A DNA stretch of 64,000 nt. Origin: Erythroxylum novogranatense (taxonomy: Eukaryota > Streptophyta > Magnoliopsida > Malpighiales > Erythroxylaceae). The stretch covers positions 81,617,887 to 81,681,886 of the forward strand of contig CM057225.1 of NCBI GenBank assembly GCA_029891385.1. The letters run 5' to 3'. Shown piece by piece: positions 11,393 to 22,472 of this stretch. The position numbers were made by a program, and so were the translations under genes. Within the stretch, counting starts at the first letter, position 1. Each line of letters opens with the position of its first letter. Under the pieces are notes generated by a model, which saw only the letters and a program-made list of their open reading frames with translations, was not told where the DNA came from and ran no database searches.

Positions 11393-11754
11393 TCAGTTGA
11401 CCCAGCTCAGTCGAAACCACCAAATCTCCATGAGTTCCTCATCACTTGCTGATTTCTCCTATAGAGATAATCACATAATTGTGAGATTGCAATCCCAGTT
11501 GCAAGAATGATGAAAAAAGGGATGACAAACAAAGATTACGTCCTTACCTCTGGTAAGATGGAAGGAATCTGAGAAAGGAAACTACCTCTGATCATACTTT
11601 CTCCTTTCTCACAACACTAATTCAGTAATACTAAAACATTCGATACATAGAAAGGGAAGATCCTTACCTCAGTCTCAAATGACATTGTTTGGTAAATGAG
11701 TGTGCTCATGGTGTAACGATGTCGTTCCAATAGGTGTTGATGTATGTTGTCATT
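11393..11754 (-). pseudogene. 3' end of a host-gene-like fragment with two introns
   Basis: Reading right to left there are three phase-0 exons. Exon 1 (11754-11668) includes LLERHRYTMSTLIYQTMSF. Exon 2 (11568-11548) encodes IPSILPE. Exon 3 (11458-11393) ends in DEELMEIWWFRLSWVN and a TGA stop. Intron 1 (11667-11569, 99 bp) starts GTAAGG and ends TTTCTCAG. Intron 2 (11547-11460, 88 bp) starts GTAAGG and ends CTCTATAG. Both introns would break the frame if unspliced. A stop at 11757-11755 limits exon 1 upstream and a gypsy LTR begins at 11795, so the 5' part of the gene is missing. I do not recognise the protein. The conserved phase and splice sites argue for a genuine gene remnant rather than chance. 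Confidence 0.5.
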
Positions 11755-12313
11755 TTAAGTTGAATTTTGTTGTAAAAGACTTAAGGAGAAATTATGTAAT
11801 ATTCTACCTCCTAAAATTGTTAAGAGATTAAACTATTAGATTAAGTTAAATGAGTTATTTCATTTAAGAATTTACGAGGTGTATTTCATTCACATGCATA
11901 ATATCCATTTACACATATAAATTGTGATTTAGAAAACATTGCAAGATAGTATATGCACTCAATTGACATATTCTGGGGTATGGAACAAAAATGAATTTTA
12001 TATGAATATGCATTCTCAATGTTTTGCATTTTGATTTACTAATAACATGAATTGATGGATTATAATTAGTGAATTGGGAATTTATTGTTACAATTGAGTA
12101 ATTGATGAGGTGATATGTGTATCTAGTCCAAAAAAAATGTTAAAGAGCAAGATAAATTGATACATAGGAATTTAGGTTGATTAGGTCTATGAAATGGTGA
12201 CATTTGGCATTAGGAATAAGTGACAAATGACTCAGTTAAATGAATAAAAAGTGACTTGATAATGATTGCAACAAGTAGTTTTTTAAGTTTGGGAAAAATG
12301 GCACTTTAGACTT

Positions 12314-12570
12314 GTGACATGTGGAGCAATAGAATAGTGACATGTGTATCTTTACAATTGGTGACATGTGTAGCCTTACAATTGGTGACATGTGTAGCCT
12401 TACAAGTAATGACATATGAAGGCTTAAAATGAGTGACATGTGGAGCCTAAAGTAAGTGACACATGGACCAATAGAATAGTAACATATGGATCAATAGAAG
12501 GATAACATATGTACCAATAAAATGGTGACACATAGACTAATGGAATGGTAACACATGGATTAGTTTGACC
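12314..12570 (+). repeat. Minisatellite, 23-24 bp unit, about 11 copies
   Basis: Unit GTGACATGTGTAGCCTTACAATTG repeats from 12314. Units starting at 12337, 12361, 12385, 12409 and 12433 are 24 bp apart. Later ones (12456, 12479, 12502, 12525, 12548) are 23 bp apart and more diverged (GTGACACATGGACCAATAGAA type). It lies inside the gypsy LTR. Confidence 0.85.
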
Positions 12571-12588
12571 TTACTAAGGATTAGTTTG

Positions 12589-12680
12589 ACCTCAAAAGAA
12601 GGTGTACACTTTCTAGATAATTCAAGAAGGTCAAACTAAGGATTGTTGAAGTCAAGAAAGTGTACACCTTCTTTTGAGGT
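12589..12680. repeat. 26 bp perfect inverted repeat (hairpin)
   Basis: Left arm 12589-12614 begins ACCTCAAAAGAAGGTG and its exact reverse complement is at 12655-12680, with a 40 bp loop. TAGTTTGACC copies before the left arm (12561 and 12582) also pair with GGTCAAACTA in the loop (about 12629). It directly follows the minisatellite. Confidence 0.9.
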
Positions 12681-14213
12681 GAGTTGGGGAAACCATATCT
12701 CTCAAATGGGATTAGATCATCCTAAGACATATATGATGACTTGTATGTGAATTTTGAACCTATGTAATGCATAGTAAAGTTGAATCTCAAATAGATGCTA
12801 CTATACTTATGTATGTAATAAACGACATTGTTTTGAATAACTATTTGCATTCAGAGTGCAACTGATATTTTTATTACATATTTTAAGAAATGATATTGTT
12901 TTCAACAAACCTACACCTGAAGTGAAAAGGACAATGTTTTATTTTTTGAAACTACATTTTTAAACAACTTTGCACTTGGATTGCAAAAGATGACTTTTAT
13001 TGCATAAAATAATGTTTTGGAATTTACATAAGCATAATATAATCATGTATGCTGCGTGTATTTGTTTTTTTTGGCTTAGAGCCATGGCAAGTTTTCATTT
13101 AATCGATTGGACCGATAAATAAAAACATGGTGCCTTACTTGATTTTTGTACTTAATATTTATATATGATTTTTGTGATTGGTGAGGTAACGATTGGCCAA
13201 TCATGTGCTAGGCACAACAGATTAAACAACCCCCGTATATCGTATCAATACCTTTCTATGGGACTTACGGGTGATTCCACACCTAGAGTTTGGACATCGA
13301 CGAGGTCATTATCTAGGGTCATGAAACTCTTATCGACTATAGTCCGGACTCACCAAGGATGAAAGTCGAGCTAACACTGAGAATTGGTGGGTGTGCACAC
13401 TAGTTTGGCAGACCAGTGGTTACACACATGATTATTTTGGCTTATTCTGAGATTTATTTTCTAATGAGAATTGATTTATACATGTGATGTTTTTCTGCTT
13501 TTTTGTACTAGAACTGGAACCTATGTTCACCGGATGAGTGATTAATAGGCTAGACTTATGTGGCTCCTAACCAGTATACGTTGAGTCATAGTCTAGGCTT
13601 ATGTGTTTTGATGTCATGTTTGTTCACTTTATAGGTTATCTACACTGTCTTGGTGTATATCGAAATCTATTTGTGATATATGTTTTTCTTGCTCACTGTG
13701 TGCATAGGGTACTAACCCCCTCTGCTTTCCAACCATGTAGGTTAATTTGGTGAGCTTGAGGCTCTGAGTGTATCGTGCGATCTTTTGAAATTATCGGGGC
13801 ATTACCACATGTGGGTAGTCTCTATTTGTAGTTGTATAGTGGCTCATGAACTTTTTTTATTAAGTTGGTTATGTTGACATGCTTTATGATTTTGTAAATT
13901 AACTCTTGACCGTCTTATGACTTGTAAATGACCTTATGTATTTACCTTTTGTATTGTTGTTAGGATTACTTTTGAGTAGACTTAAAAGTCCAAAAGTTGT
14001 GATAGAGTTTTAAATGTGAATATAGAAGTACGTTTAAAATTGATTTACAAATGTTTTGATTGAGTTTTGGGATTTTCAAAATACAATCATTGTGCTATTC
14101 AAATGTTTTCAAAGGATATTCAGTTAGCCTTACATAGTCGGGTTAAAGGTACCGTGAGTATCCTAGGGTATGTGACAATTTTCATGTGCCTGATGTGGTT
14201 CCGGGTTGTGACA

Positions 14214-15612
14214 GATTAAAACCTCTTCGAGAATCCTCTTTATTTTTTCTTTTCAATACAATTTTAATTCTACAAAAAGTTTGCACATAACTCTTATTTA
14301 AGATTATTTGTTAAAAATTAGGTGTATAATTTAGTGGTTGTTATGAAAAATTGACTTTATGAATGTTACGATGCGAAATTAATTAGGTGATGATACTTTA
14401 ATTTGACTTGAATTACCTCGTCAGAAATTCAGCCAACATAAAATTTATTCTTTTAAATGTGGATATCTTATTTGACTTGGGAATTCTATAACTTGCATTT
14501 CATCCCTTTGAGATTACATGTAAAATATGTGCAAGTATTAAAATGATAAAGCCATTTAAGATTTACAGTTGAGCTAAATTGCTTACCCCTCTGTACATTG
14601 AATTATTGGTAAACCCTTTGAGCTTAATACAAAATTATAGCCTTTTTCTTGGTAACCTTTCCCAAATAATCTTGAACCTAAAAATGAAAACAAGTAATTG
14701 CACCCTTTTTATGATTGGTAGACTTTTTTTTCCTTGTGATTTGATGTTATTGGATATGGAGAGAAAAGAATTAATTATGAGACCAAAAATGTCAGAAAGG
14801 AAAATAGGGGAACTCATGCAAATGGGTTAAAAATAGAAAATAAAATAAAAATAAAAGAACAATTATAAAAAATTGATTGGCTCTCTTACACTTGTAAATA
14901 ATGAAGGAAGAAAGATCTTTTCAAAGAAATAATGGGTTTGGTAGAGTAATTTTACTGATTATTCTTTTGATTTACTTGATCTTACTATGCTAATTGTAAA
15001 TATTTTTCTTTTCCATATACCTTTCCTTTGTTAACCTAATTGTTCCTTTATCCCCGTTGCATCTAATTCAAAGTCCTTTTGGTATTTTCTTATATGTATA
15101 TATTAATGTAGTGGAGATTAGATGACTTTTAAGCCTATGGTAATATTGATTTCATAAGAAGGTTATGATCAGACCTCACCCAAAATTTCTAACAAATATG
15201 TGTGTGAGTGATGCCTTATGAAGAAAATGTCAATTCGAAGTATTTAAGCTTAAGAAAAGAGGTGGAATAGGGTTTGCATTGTATTGATTACATAGTGATC
15301 AACTTAAAAATATTATGTGGTTAAGTTATATGATTCAATTGAAGAATGGAATATAAATATAGCTTATATTATTAACTATTAATTGAACTAAAAACTATAG
15401 GTTAATAGTTGTTGTTATCATTATGGTAAACCTTAGGAGATTATAAATCCTTTACGAAGGATATGGGGGTTAAAATTCTTGTGCATATTCTAAATGCCAT
15501 CGTAAACTTATGAACTTGAATTATTTCTTATTTTAATTTGTCTACTCTGGTTAGTTATTTCTTTTTATGAATTGCTTAAGGAAAAGCGCAATGATCCAAG
15601 TGTAGCAAAATT
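14214..15612 (+). other. 3' non-coding region of an Athila/LARD-like element
   Basis: AT-rich, with composition and short phrases that resemble Athila-type 3' regions: a CCCTCTGTACATTGAATTAT segment near 14586, then a run on AACCCTTTGAGC and TAGCCTTTTTCTTGGTAACC. It ends in AAGTGTAGCAAAATT (15598-15612), a degenerate polypurine tract directly before TGATAACTTGATATTTTAC. Open frames at 14579-14830 (+) and 14635-14817 (-) overlap, lack domains and are not called genes. Confidence 0.35.
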
Positions 15613-15982
15613 TGATAACTTGATATTTTACACATTTTAGCGGATAAATTAGCTTGTAGTTCATCATTTATATAACATGTTTTATGTCAATTATATAATA
15701 TATTTTTATATTTGATTTATTCATTTATAATTTATAATTGGAGGCAAAATTCCACATTTTAATGCAACATTCTACATAGATTTTCAATCAACTAAAAATC
15801 AAAGTCAATTAAAGCTAACATGGTTGAAAAGCCACATTGTAGAAGGCTTCTAAGATTAACTCAAGCTTCAAGATGTCAAAAATTAAAGAATTAGTTCTTA
15901 GAGAAGTAGTGAAGAAGGATGGGTGGTACTTAAATGGAGACACAAGATAAGAAGATAAAATAAAATTAGCACAATGTCAAAA

Positions 15983-16779
15983 GTGTGTCAAGCATTAGAC
16001 TTGTGACGCATAATTTGATGGCTTAAAAAATATAATTACACAAAGCTTCTTAACATATTAGATAACATGAAACTATAAATACCATAATTAGGTCAATTGA
16101 GGGACCTTTCTAGAGTCATTTTCTTTATTAATTATTGTTTGATCTTTCTTAACATTAAGGAAAGGTAAAGAGCAAGATTGTGTGAAGAGTCATCCTAACT
16201 TGTAACCAATTTGAGGATATGTTTTCCCATTTCTTTCCTTTTACCTTCTTTAATGATAATATAAGATTATTTTAAATTTTGAATTACATTATGTTTATCA
16301 ACTAAAATCCAGGTTAGGTTTAGGAATGTGTTTTGTATTTGATTTTCCAATTATTAATGTATGATTAGTTATTAATTAGGTTGAATTGATTCTCTTTCAT
16401 CTTAATTCTTGAATTTATGCTCGACCATCAAAAATTCAATCTTAGTGATTGTATGAATGAATGAAAAGACAATTATAAATTTCAATGTTAGTGATTGTAT
16501 GAATGAAAGAAAAGAGAAGTATATTCCATACATTAGGATAACAAACATTGTAAACCTAGTGAAAGAATTATCATAGACTATTTTGATAATTAAAGGATTA
16601 AATGTTCTTTATAAAGTTGGTTAGGTTAATTATGCATCTAGAGATGGTAATTGTTTAATTAGACAAAAATTTGAAACTTTGAGAGAGGACATAGATTTCT
16701 TAGATTTATTGTTATTGTAGCTTTGATTCTTGATATGTGCATTTGGGTCCTTTTTTTAGTAAGCCATCAAAATAATAAA
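15983..16779 (+). repeat. Tandem ~795 bp repeat, copy 1
   Basis: Begins GTGTGTCAAGCATTAGAC and ends AAGCCATCAAAATAATAAA. Includes TTTGATGGCTTA at 16014-16025 and its inverted copy TAAGCCATCAAA at 16760-16771. TATA-like ACTATAAATACC at about 16072-16083. Confidence 0.9.
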
Positions 16780-17572
16780 GTGTGTCACGCATTAGACTTG
16801 TGACACATAATTTGATGGCTTAAAAAATATAATTACACAAACCTTTTTAACATATTACATAACATGAAACTATAAATACCATAATTAGGTCAATTGAGGG
16901 ACCTTTCTAGAGTCATGTTCTTTATTAATTATTGATTGATCTTTCTTAACATTAAGGAAAGGTAAGGAGCAAGATTGGGTGAAGAGTCATCCTAACTTGT
17001 AACCAATTTGAGGATATGTTTTCCCATTTCTTTCCTTTTACCTTTTTAATGATAATATAAGATTATTTTAAATTTTAAATTACATTATGTTTAGCAACTA
17101 AAATCCTAGTTAGGTTTAGGAATGTGTTTTATATGTGATTTTCAATTATTAATGTATGATTAGTTATTGTTTAGGTTGAATTGATTCTCTTTCATCTTAA
17201 TTCCTGAATTTATGTCGACCATCAAAAATTCAATCTTAGTGATTGTATGAAAGAATGAAAAGAGAATTATAAAATTCAATGTTAGTGATTGTATGAATGA
17301 ATGAAAAGAGAAGTATAATCCATACATTAGGATATCAAACACTGTAAACCTAGTGAAAGAATTATCCTAGACTATTTTGATAATTAAAGGATTAAATGTT
17401 CTTTATAAAGTTGGTTAGGTTAATTATACATCTAGAGATGGTAATTGTTTAATTAGACATAAATTTGAAACTTTGAGAGAGGACATAGATTTCTTAGATT
17501 TATTGTTATTGTAGCATTGATTTTTGATATGTGCATTTGGATCCTTATTTAGTAAGCCATCAAAATAATAAA
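16780..17572 (+). repeat. Tandem ~795 bp repeat, copy 2
   Basis: Begins GTGTGTCACGCATTAGAC and is 793 bp long. The junction with copy 1 forms a nested palindrome (16760-16822). An internal ~50 bp duplication around GTGATTGTATGAATGAATGA (about 17239-17310) is present in all three copies. Confidence 0.9.
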
Positions 17573-18360
17573 GTTTGTCAAGCATTAGACTTGTGATGCA
17601 TAATTTGATGGCTTAAAAAATATAATTACACAAACCTTCTTAACATATTACATAACATGAAACTATAAATACCATAATTAGGTCAATTGAGGGACCTTTC
17701 TAGAGTCATGTTCTTTATTAATTATTGATTGATCTTTCTTAACATGAAGGAAAGGTAAGGAACAAGATTGGGTGAAGAGTCATCCTAGTTGTAACCAATT
17801 TGAGGATATGTTTTCCCATTTCTTTCCTTTTTACCTTCTTTAATGATAATATAAGATTATTTTAAATTTTGAATTACAATATGTTTAGCAACTAAAATCC
17901 TAGTTAGGTTTAGGAATGTGTTTTATATTTGATTTTCAATTATTAATGTATGATTAGTTTTTGCTTATGTTGAATTGATTCTCTTTCATATTAATTCTTG
18001 AATTTATGTCCCACCATCAAAAATTCAACCTTAGTGATTGTATGAATGAATGAAAAGAGAATTATAAAATTTAATGTTAGTGATTGTATGAATGAATGAA
18101 AAGAGAAGTATAATCCATACATTAGGATAACAAACACTGTAAACCTAGCGAAAGAATTATCCTAGACTATTTTGATAATTAAAGGTTTAAATGTTCTTAA
18201 TAAAGTTGGTTAGGTTAATTATGCATCTAGAGATGGTAATTGTTTAATTAGACATAAAATTCAAACGTTGAGAGAGGACATAGATTTCTTAGATTTATTG
18301 TTATTGTAGCCTTGATTTTTGATACGTGCATTTGGATCCTTATTTAGCAAGCCATCAAAT
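17573..18360 (+). repeat. Tandem ~795 bp repeat, copy 3
   Basis: Begins GTTTGTCAAGCATTAGAC and ends GCAAGCCATCAAAT. After 18360 the sequence departs from the repeat. The open frame at 17160-17342 (copy 2) and the one at 18261-18482 (end of copy 3) are not conserved between copies and are not genes. Confidence 0.9.
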
Positions 18361-19549
18361 TTTACAAGTTGTTGAACCATTTTAATCATGTTAACATTGA
18401 TTTGAAAAATATGAAACTCTACTCTTACCATAGTAATGCTACATTTTGCCCTTATAAGTGACGGTCTAGAATAATCGTACATAGTATGTTGTCCTTCCTA
18501 TGATGCCATTGAACTTGGTAGATGTAACCTTATAAATTATAGTAACCTTTAAATTCTTATGTTTATGAAGTAAAGTTATTTTGATTTTTAGATTCGACCT
18601 AATGTAATAGTTTAAGACTACTCTTAGTCATACATCAATGTCCTAAATCCTAACATTCAGAAAACAAATATAAGATCAAGAAATAAAGTGCTCTCTATAT
18701 ATTAGCCCCTAAAAATTAGTACCAAAAAATTGATATATATGATCTAAACATTAAAAAGATTATGTAAATAAGTTCAGTTTTTGCTCTTATAGTATAATCA
18801 AATAAATACAGATATTATTCCCATAAGGGCCACAGTACTAGTAATAACTATCTTTCTATTATCAAATTTAACAAAAAATTATTGAATTAAAAAAGTTTAG
18901 CTAAAGAAAATTTTACTAATTTAAAATAAAACAAGAATGAAGCAAGCAATTGATAAATAAGATCTAGATGTAGAATTCCCTAAAGCATTTTTATGTTTAA
19001 ATTTATCTTTATTCAGTTATGAGATTCTTGGACCATTAGAAATTATAAAATTATAACTATATTCTTCCTTAAGAAATACATTTCATATCCTTAATTTGAT
19101 TGATTGAAATCTCTTTCTAACTATAACTCTTAGGAACACATTAACTTGTTTTATAAATTCATTTCTTCATTTGATTTTAACTCAAAAGATTTATATGATC
19201 CTACATCTAGGATTCCATAAAGCTCTTATTATCCATGTGATGATCTATTCATACATATTATTCTCAACCCTTATATATGAAATATAAATTTAAATCAAAA
19301 TGTTGGTGAATTTTAATTCAAGTAATCATGAAATAAATCATAAGAAAATTTGGATCTTTCATTAAATCATAGAAACAATCCAATAAATCGCTTTAAGGTT
19401 TCATCTTATCTAGATCTATCTCGATTTAATTTATATTAAGACAAAGAAAACTAAAAACAATTAATAATCTACATCTTATGAAAGAAGGATCATGAAACAA
19501 CTTTGACCTTTTTTCAGGTGTGAATTTTTTTACCAAAATATGGAACATT
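18361..19549. other. AT-rich stretch, no feature recognised
   Basis: Strongly AT-rich, with stops in all frames. I see no TE motif, RNA gene or repeat that I can support. Confidence 0.5.
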
Positions 19550-19554
19550 ATATG
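19550..19554 (+). repeat. Target-site duplication ATATG, left
   Basis: ATATG directly before the LTR start TGTTGGACCCC at 19555. The identical 5-mer follows the last LTR at 23317-23321. Confidence 0.85.
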
Positions 19555-20889
19555 TGTTGGACCCCGATCTTTGAGTGACATTGAGAAATATTAAGTGAAA
19601 TAAAGCGAGTGGTTTCACATATGTATTGTGAAATAAAAAGTAATTATGCTTTGAGGAAATTCATAAGAAAAGAATGATTTGATTTTGATACCTTCGAGTT
19701 TTGAGTAGATTGGTATGATTTCTGAAATTAAGTTGAAAATTTTGTTACATGTTTGACTTTTTGGCCTTTGAGAGTTGACTTTTGTTTGAGCCAAAATTTG
19801 AGAAAATGATCAACATGAAACTTGTAGCCTCTGTCGAGAGCTTTTCGTGGACATAAAGTTTGCTATTTTTCGATGTCGGGATTGGGAGATATGATTTTCA
19901 GAAGATATGCTTTGTTTTGAAAATGTTATTAAGTATCGATTTGTGTAGTCTATGTTTTGAGGCTACTCGCCGAATGGATTTAGTTAGAATTGGAAAAAAT
20001 GGTTTTACTGAAAGTTGTAGCCTGTATTTTGATCTTTCCAACGCCATAAAGTATGTAATTTTTCGAGATCGGGGCAAGGAGTTATGAGTGATTAAAAATT
20101 GGAAGTTGTTTAGGAAATGCCGATTAAGGCAGAATCTTTGAGTGGAAATCTGACTCCCTTGGAAGCCAATTGGATTTTTTTGTTCTTCATGAAACTTGTA
20201 GATCTTCCTTTTATCTTTCCAACGAGGTATAATGTATCATGTTTCGACTAGTGTGCTAAAGGATGTGAATTTTCAAACTTTTGACATTGTGTAGGAAAAC
20301 TTAGTTTTGGGCTGAAATTTTTAAGCAAATAATGACTCTTTTTATGGCTAAGGAGTATGGGAGAAAAAGTTATGATTTTGTAAAGTCTGAAATTTTCCTA
20401 CAGATTCAGACTTCATCCTTAGGCGTGGCCACGCCTAGATGCCCACGCCTAATCTTTGAATGTCCTCCTCTTACTCTTTTTCTTGTAACTTTTTCGTTTG
20501 TTTCCACACTTTGTTATCCGATTCGATTCGTTTCAGTCTGTTTTGCTTTCGATTTCGAGCCTTCGATTTGCTTTGTAATTTGCTTCGGATTCAATTCTTT
20601 AGTCTTTGATTCTCATGTGCTTCGTAATTTGTTTTTCAGTATGTTTCTTCGTCTCCGATGCTTTTCTTCCGTCCGCTCGATTTACTTTTGTTTTTGATCT
20701 TCGTTTCGTTCTCCTTAAGATCCGAACCATGTATAAGTATGAAAATGGATTTTAAAATGAAAAAAATTATATCGAGATTTGCGGATTAGAGATTGGATAT
20801 TCGTATCGGGTTATAAGAGTTCTTAAGGAATCATGCGTGCGTATTGAGGAATATGTATAAGTAGTTGGATTTCAATACGGGATCCAACA
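19555..20889 (+). repeat. LTR 1 of the non-autonomous element (1335 bp)
   Basis: TGTTGGACCCC...GGGATCCAACA. The first ~680 bp match LTR 2 closely. After about 20240 the sequence is different from the other two LTRs, so this LTR has a foreign 3' half. Three GAAA[G/C]TTGTAG modules lie at about 19815, 20008 and 20189. An 18 bp palindrome is at 20420-20437. A 121-codon frame at 20332-20697 is a Phe/Ser-rich by-product. Confidence 0.85.
20420..20437. repeat. Perfect 18 bp palindrome in LTR 1
   Basis: TAGGCGTGGCCACGCCTA, followed at once by GCCCACGCCTAA. It is a GC-rich island in AT-rich sequence, found only in the divergent half of LTR 1. Confidence 0.9.
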
Positions 20890-20893
20890 ATTA

Positions 20894-20906
20894 TGGTATC
20901 GAGCCC
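20894..20906 (+). other. Primer-binding site, first internal copy
   Basis: TGGTATCGAGCCC, four bases after the LTR end, one difference from the usual TGGTATCAGAGC complementary to the 3' end of initiator-Met tRNA. Confidence 0.7.
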
Positions 20907-21408
20907 AGATTATGATCTTACTTGAGCTATAGTTTGGTAAGATTAAGTGACATGCATGAGATTGTGAAAAGGGATAAATTGATATGATTGAATTAGTGAG
21001 AATTGGGAAATGATGTGAATGTCTTTGTTATGAATTATTTGGAGAACCTAAATTGATTTGTTTGATTAAGGTGATGAGACATATGAACGATCATAAGAAA
21101 GTGTATGATATCGAGGTTAGAATGTTATGACGCTTTAGATTTCTTTGATCACTTTGTTGATTTGATTTTGACTATACATTTGCGAGATGAAATAAGGATT
21201 ATTTGAAAGATAAGATACATGATAAAGACATATGTATAGCAATTCAAAGGATTGGTCCATATTAAGGGTCATTAAGACTGGACCATGAATTTGTGTAAAT
21301 ATGTTAAGGAATCGTGAGGATATAGTGTTTTAATATGATATTGGAGGTATAAAATATGAGAAGTGAAATATGGTTATAAGTTAAGAATAAGAATATGTGA
21401 TAAGAAAT

Positions 21409-21851
21409 ATGTTTTGAGGCTACTCATTAATGGATTTAGTTAGAATTGGAAAAAATGGTTTTACTGAAAGTTGTAGCCTATATTTTGATCTTTCCAACGC
21501 CATAAAGTATGTAATTTTTCGAGATCGGGCAAGGAGTTATGAGTGATTAAAATTGAAGTTGTTTAGGAAATGCCGATTAAGGCAGAATCTTTGAGTGGAA
21601 ATCAATTCTTGGAAGCCAATTGGATTTTTTGTTCTTCGTGAAGTTGTGGAGCTTCCTTTGATCTTTTATTGACACCAAATTTGTCAAATTCGAGTTCGGG
21701 ATCAAGAGTTGTGATTTTTGAAAAATCCGTTCGGTTTGCGATGTGCTTTGTTTTCTGATTCGAAATTTCGATCCAAATTTCTGCTTCCTTCGCTTCCGCT
21801 TGTTTCGCTTTCCGATCTGTTTAAGTAGTTGGGTTCCGTAAGGATCCAACA
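21409..21851 (+). repeat. 5'-truncated middle LTR
   Basis: Starts at ATGTTTTGAGGCTACTC, equivalent to about base 395 of LTR 1. It lacks the LTR start and the preceding polypurine tract. Its 3' half matches LTR 2, not LTR 1. The breakpoint shares a few bases (AAATATGTT) with the internal region, consistent with a microhomology-mediated deletion. Confidence 0.85.
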
Positions 21852-21855
21852 TTTA

Positions 21856-21867
21856 TGGTATCAGAGC
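21856..21867 (+). other. Primer-binding site, second internal copy
   Basis: TGGTATCAGAGC, exact match to the common plant LTR element primer-binding site for initiator-Met tRNA, four bases after the middle LTR. Confidence 0.8.
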
Positions 21868-22472
21868 CCAGTATTATGATCTTACTTGAGCTATAGGTTT
21901 GGTAAGATTAAGTGACATGCATGAGATTGTGAAAAGGGATAAATTGATATGATTGAATTAGTGAGAATTGGGAAATGATGTGAATGTCTTTGTTATGAAT
22001 TATTTGGAGAACCTAAATTGATTTGTTTGATTAAGGTGATGAGACATATGAACGATCATAAGAAAGTGTATGATATCGAGGTTAGAATGTTATGACGCTT
22101 AGATTTCTTTGATCACTTTGTTGATTTGATTTTGACTATACATTTGCGAGATGAAATAAGGATTATCTGAAAGATAAGATACATGATAAAGACATATGTA
22201 TAGCAATTCAAAGGATTGGTCCATATTAAGGGTCATTAAGACTTGGACCATGAATTTGTGTAAATATGTTAAGGAATTTTGAGGATATAGTGTTTTAATA
22301 TGATATTGGAGGTATAAAATATGAGAAGTGAAATATGGTTATAAGTTAAGAATAAGAATATGTGTGATAAGAAATTTGATAAGAAAGCGAGTGATTATGG
22401 TCATTACGCAGCAAGTACTTGGAGATTTCTAAGTATGAATTTCGAGGACTAAATTCTTTAAGAGGGGAGAAA

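Larger units (their letters stand above)
11795..14213 (+). mobile_element. Ty3/gypsy-type LTR, probably solo (~2.4 kb)
   Basis: Begins TGTAATATTCTACCTCC and ends CCGGGTTGTGACA, fitting TG...CA termini of Tekay/Del-like LTRs. Flanking 5-mers are AATTA (11790-11794) and GATTA (14214-14218), a four-of-five match to a target duplication. The distal part (13150-13800) has the denser, less AT-rich composition common near the 3' end of such LTRs. No gag or pol lies beside it. It contains a minisatellite and a long hairpin (separate entries). The open frame at 13165-13362 lies within LTR sequence and has no domain. AAGGAGAA just upstream resembles a polypurine tract, so a truncated 3' LTR is the alternative. 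Confidence 0.55.
15613..18360 (+). mobile_element. Athila/LARD-like LTR region carrying a triplicated segment
   Basis: Starts TGATAACTTGATATT after a polypurine-like tract. From 15983 the same ~795 bp segment is present three times in tandem. Each copy contains ACTATAAATACC (a TATA-type promoter), then a splice- or leader-like region, and ends near GTGCATTTGGATCC. No coding frame. The three copies are well conserved, with small indels, so the amplification is much younger than the surrounding coding remnants. Confidence 0.5.

Noticed and set aside
14579..14830. 83-codon frame
   Set aside because: Overlaps a minus-strand frame of similar length in AT-rich 3' non-coding sequence; no domain or codon signal.
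20332..20697. 121-codon plus-strand frame
   Set aside because: Lies in the divergent half of LTR 1; Phe/Ser-rich from TTC/TTT-biased sequence, no domain, no counterpart in the sister LTRs.
21856..21867. Possible tRNA-derived sequence
   Set aside because: TGGTATCAGAGC is the retroelement primer-binding site, not a tRNA gene; no cloverleaf around it.
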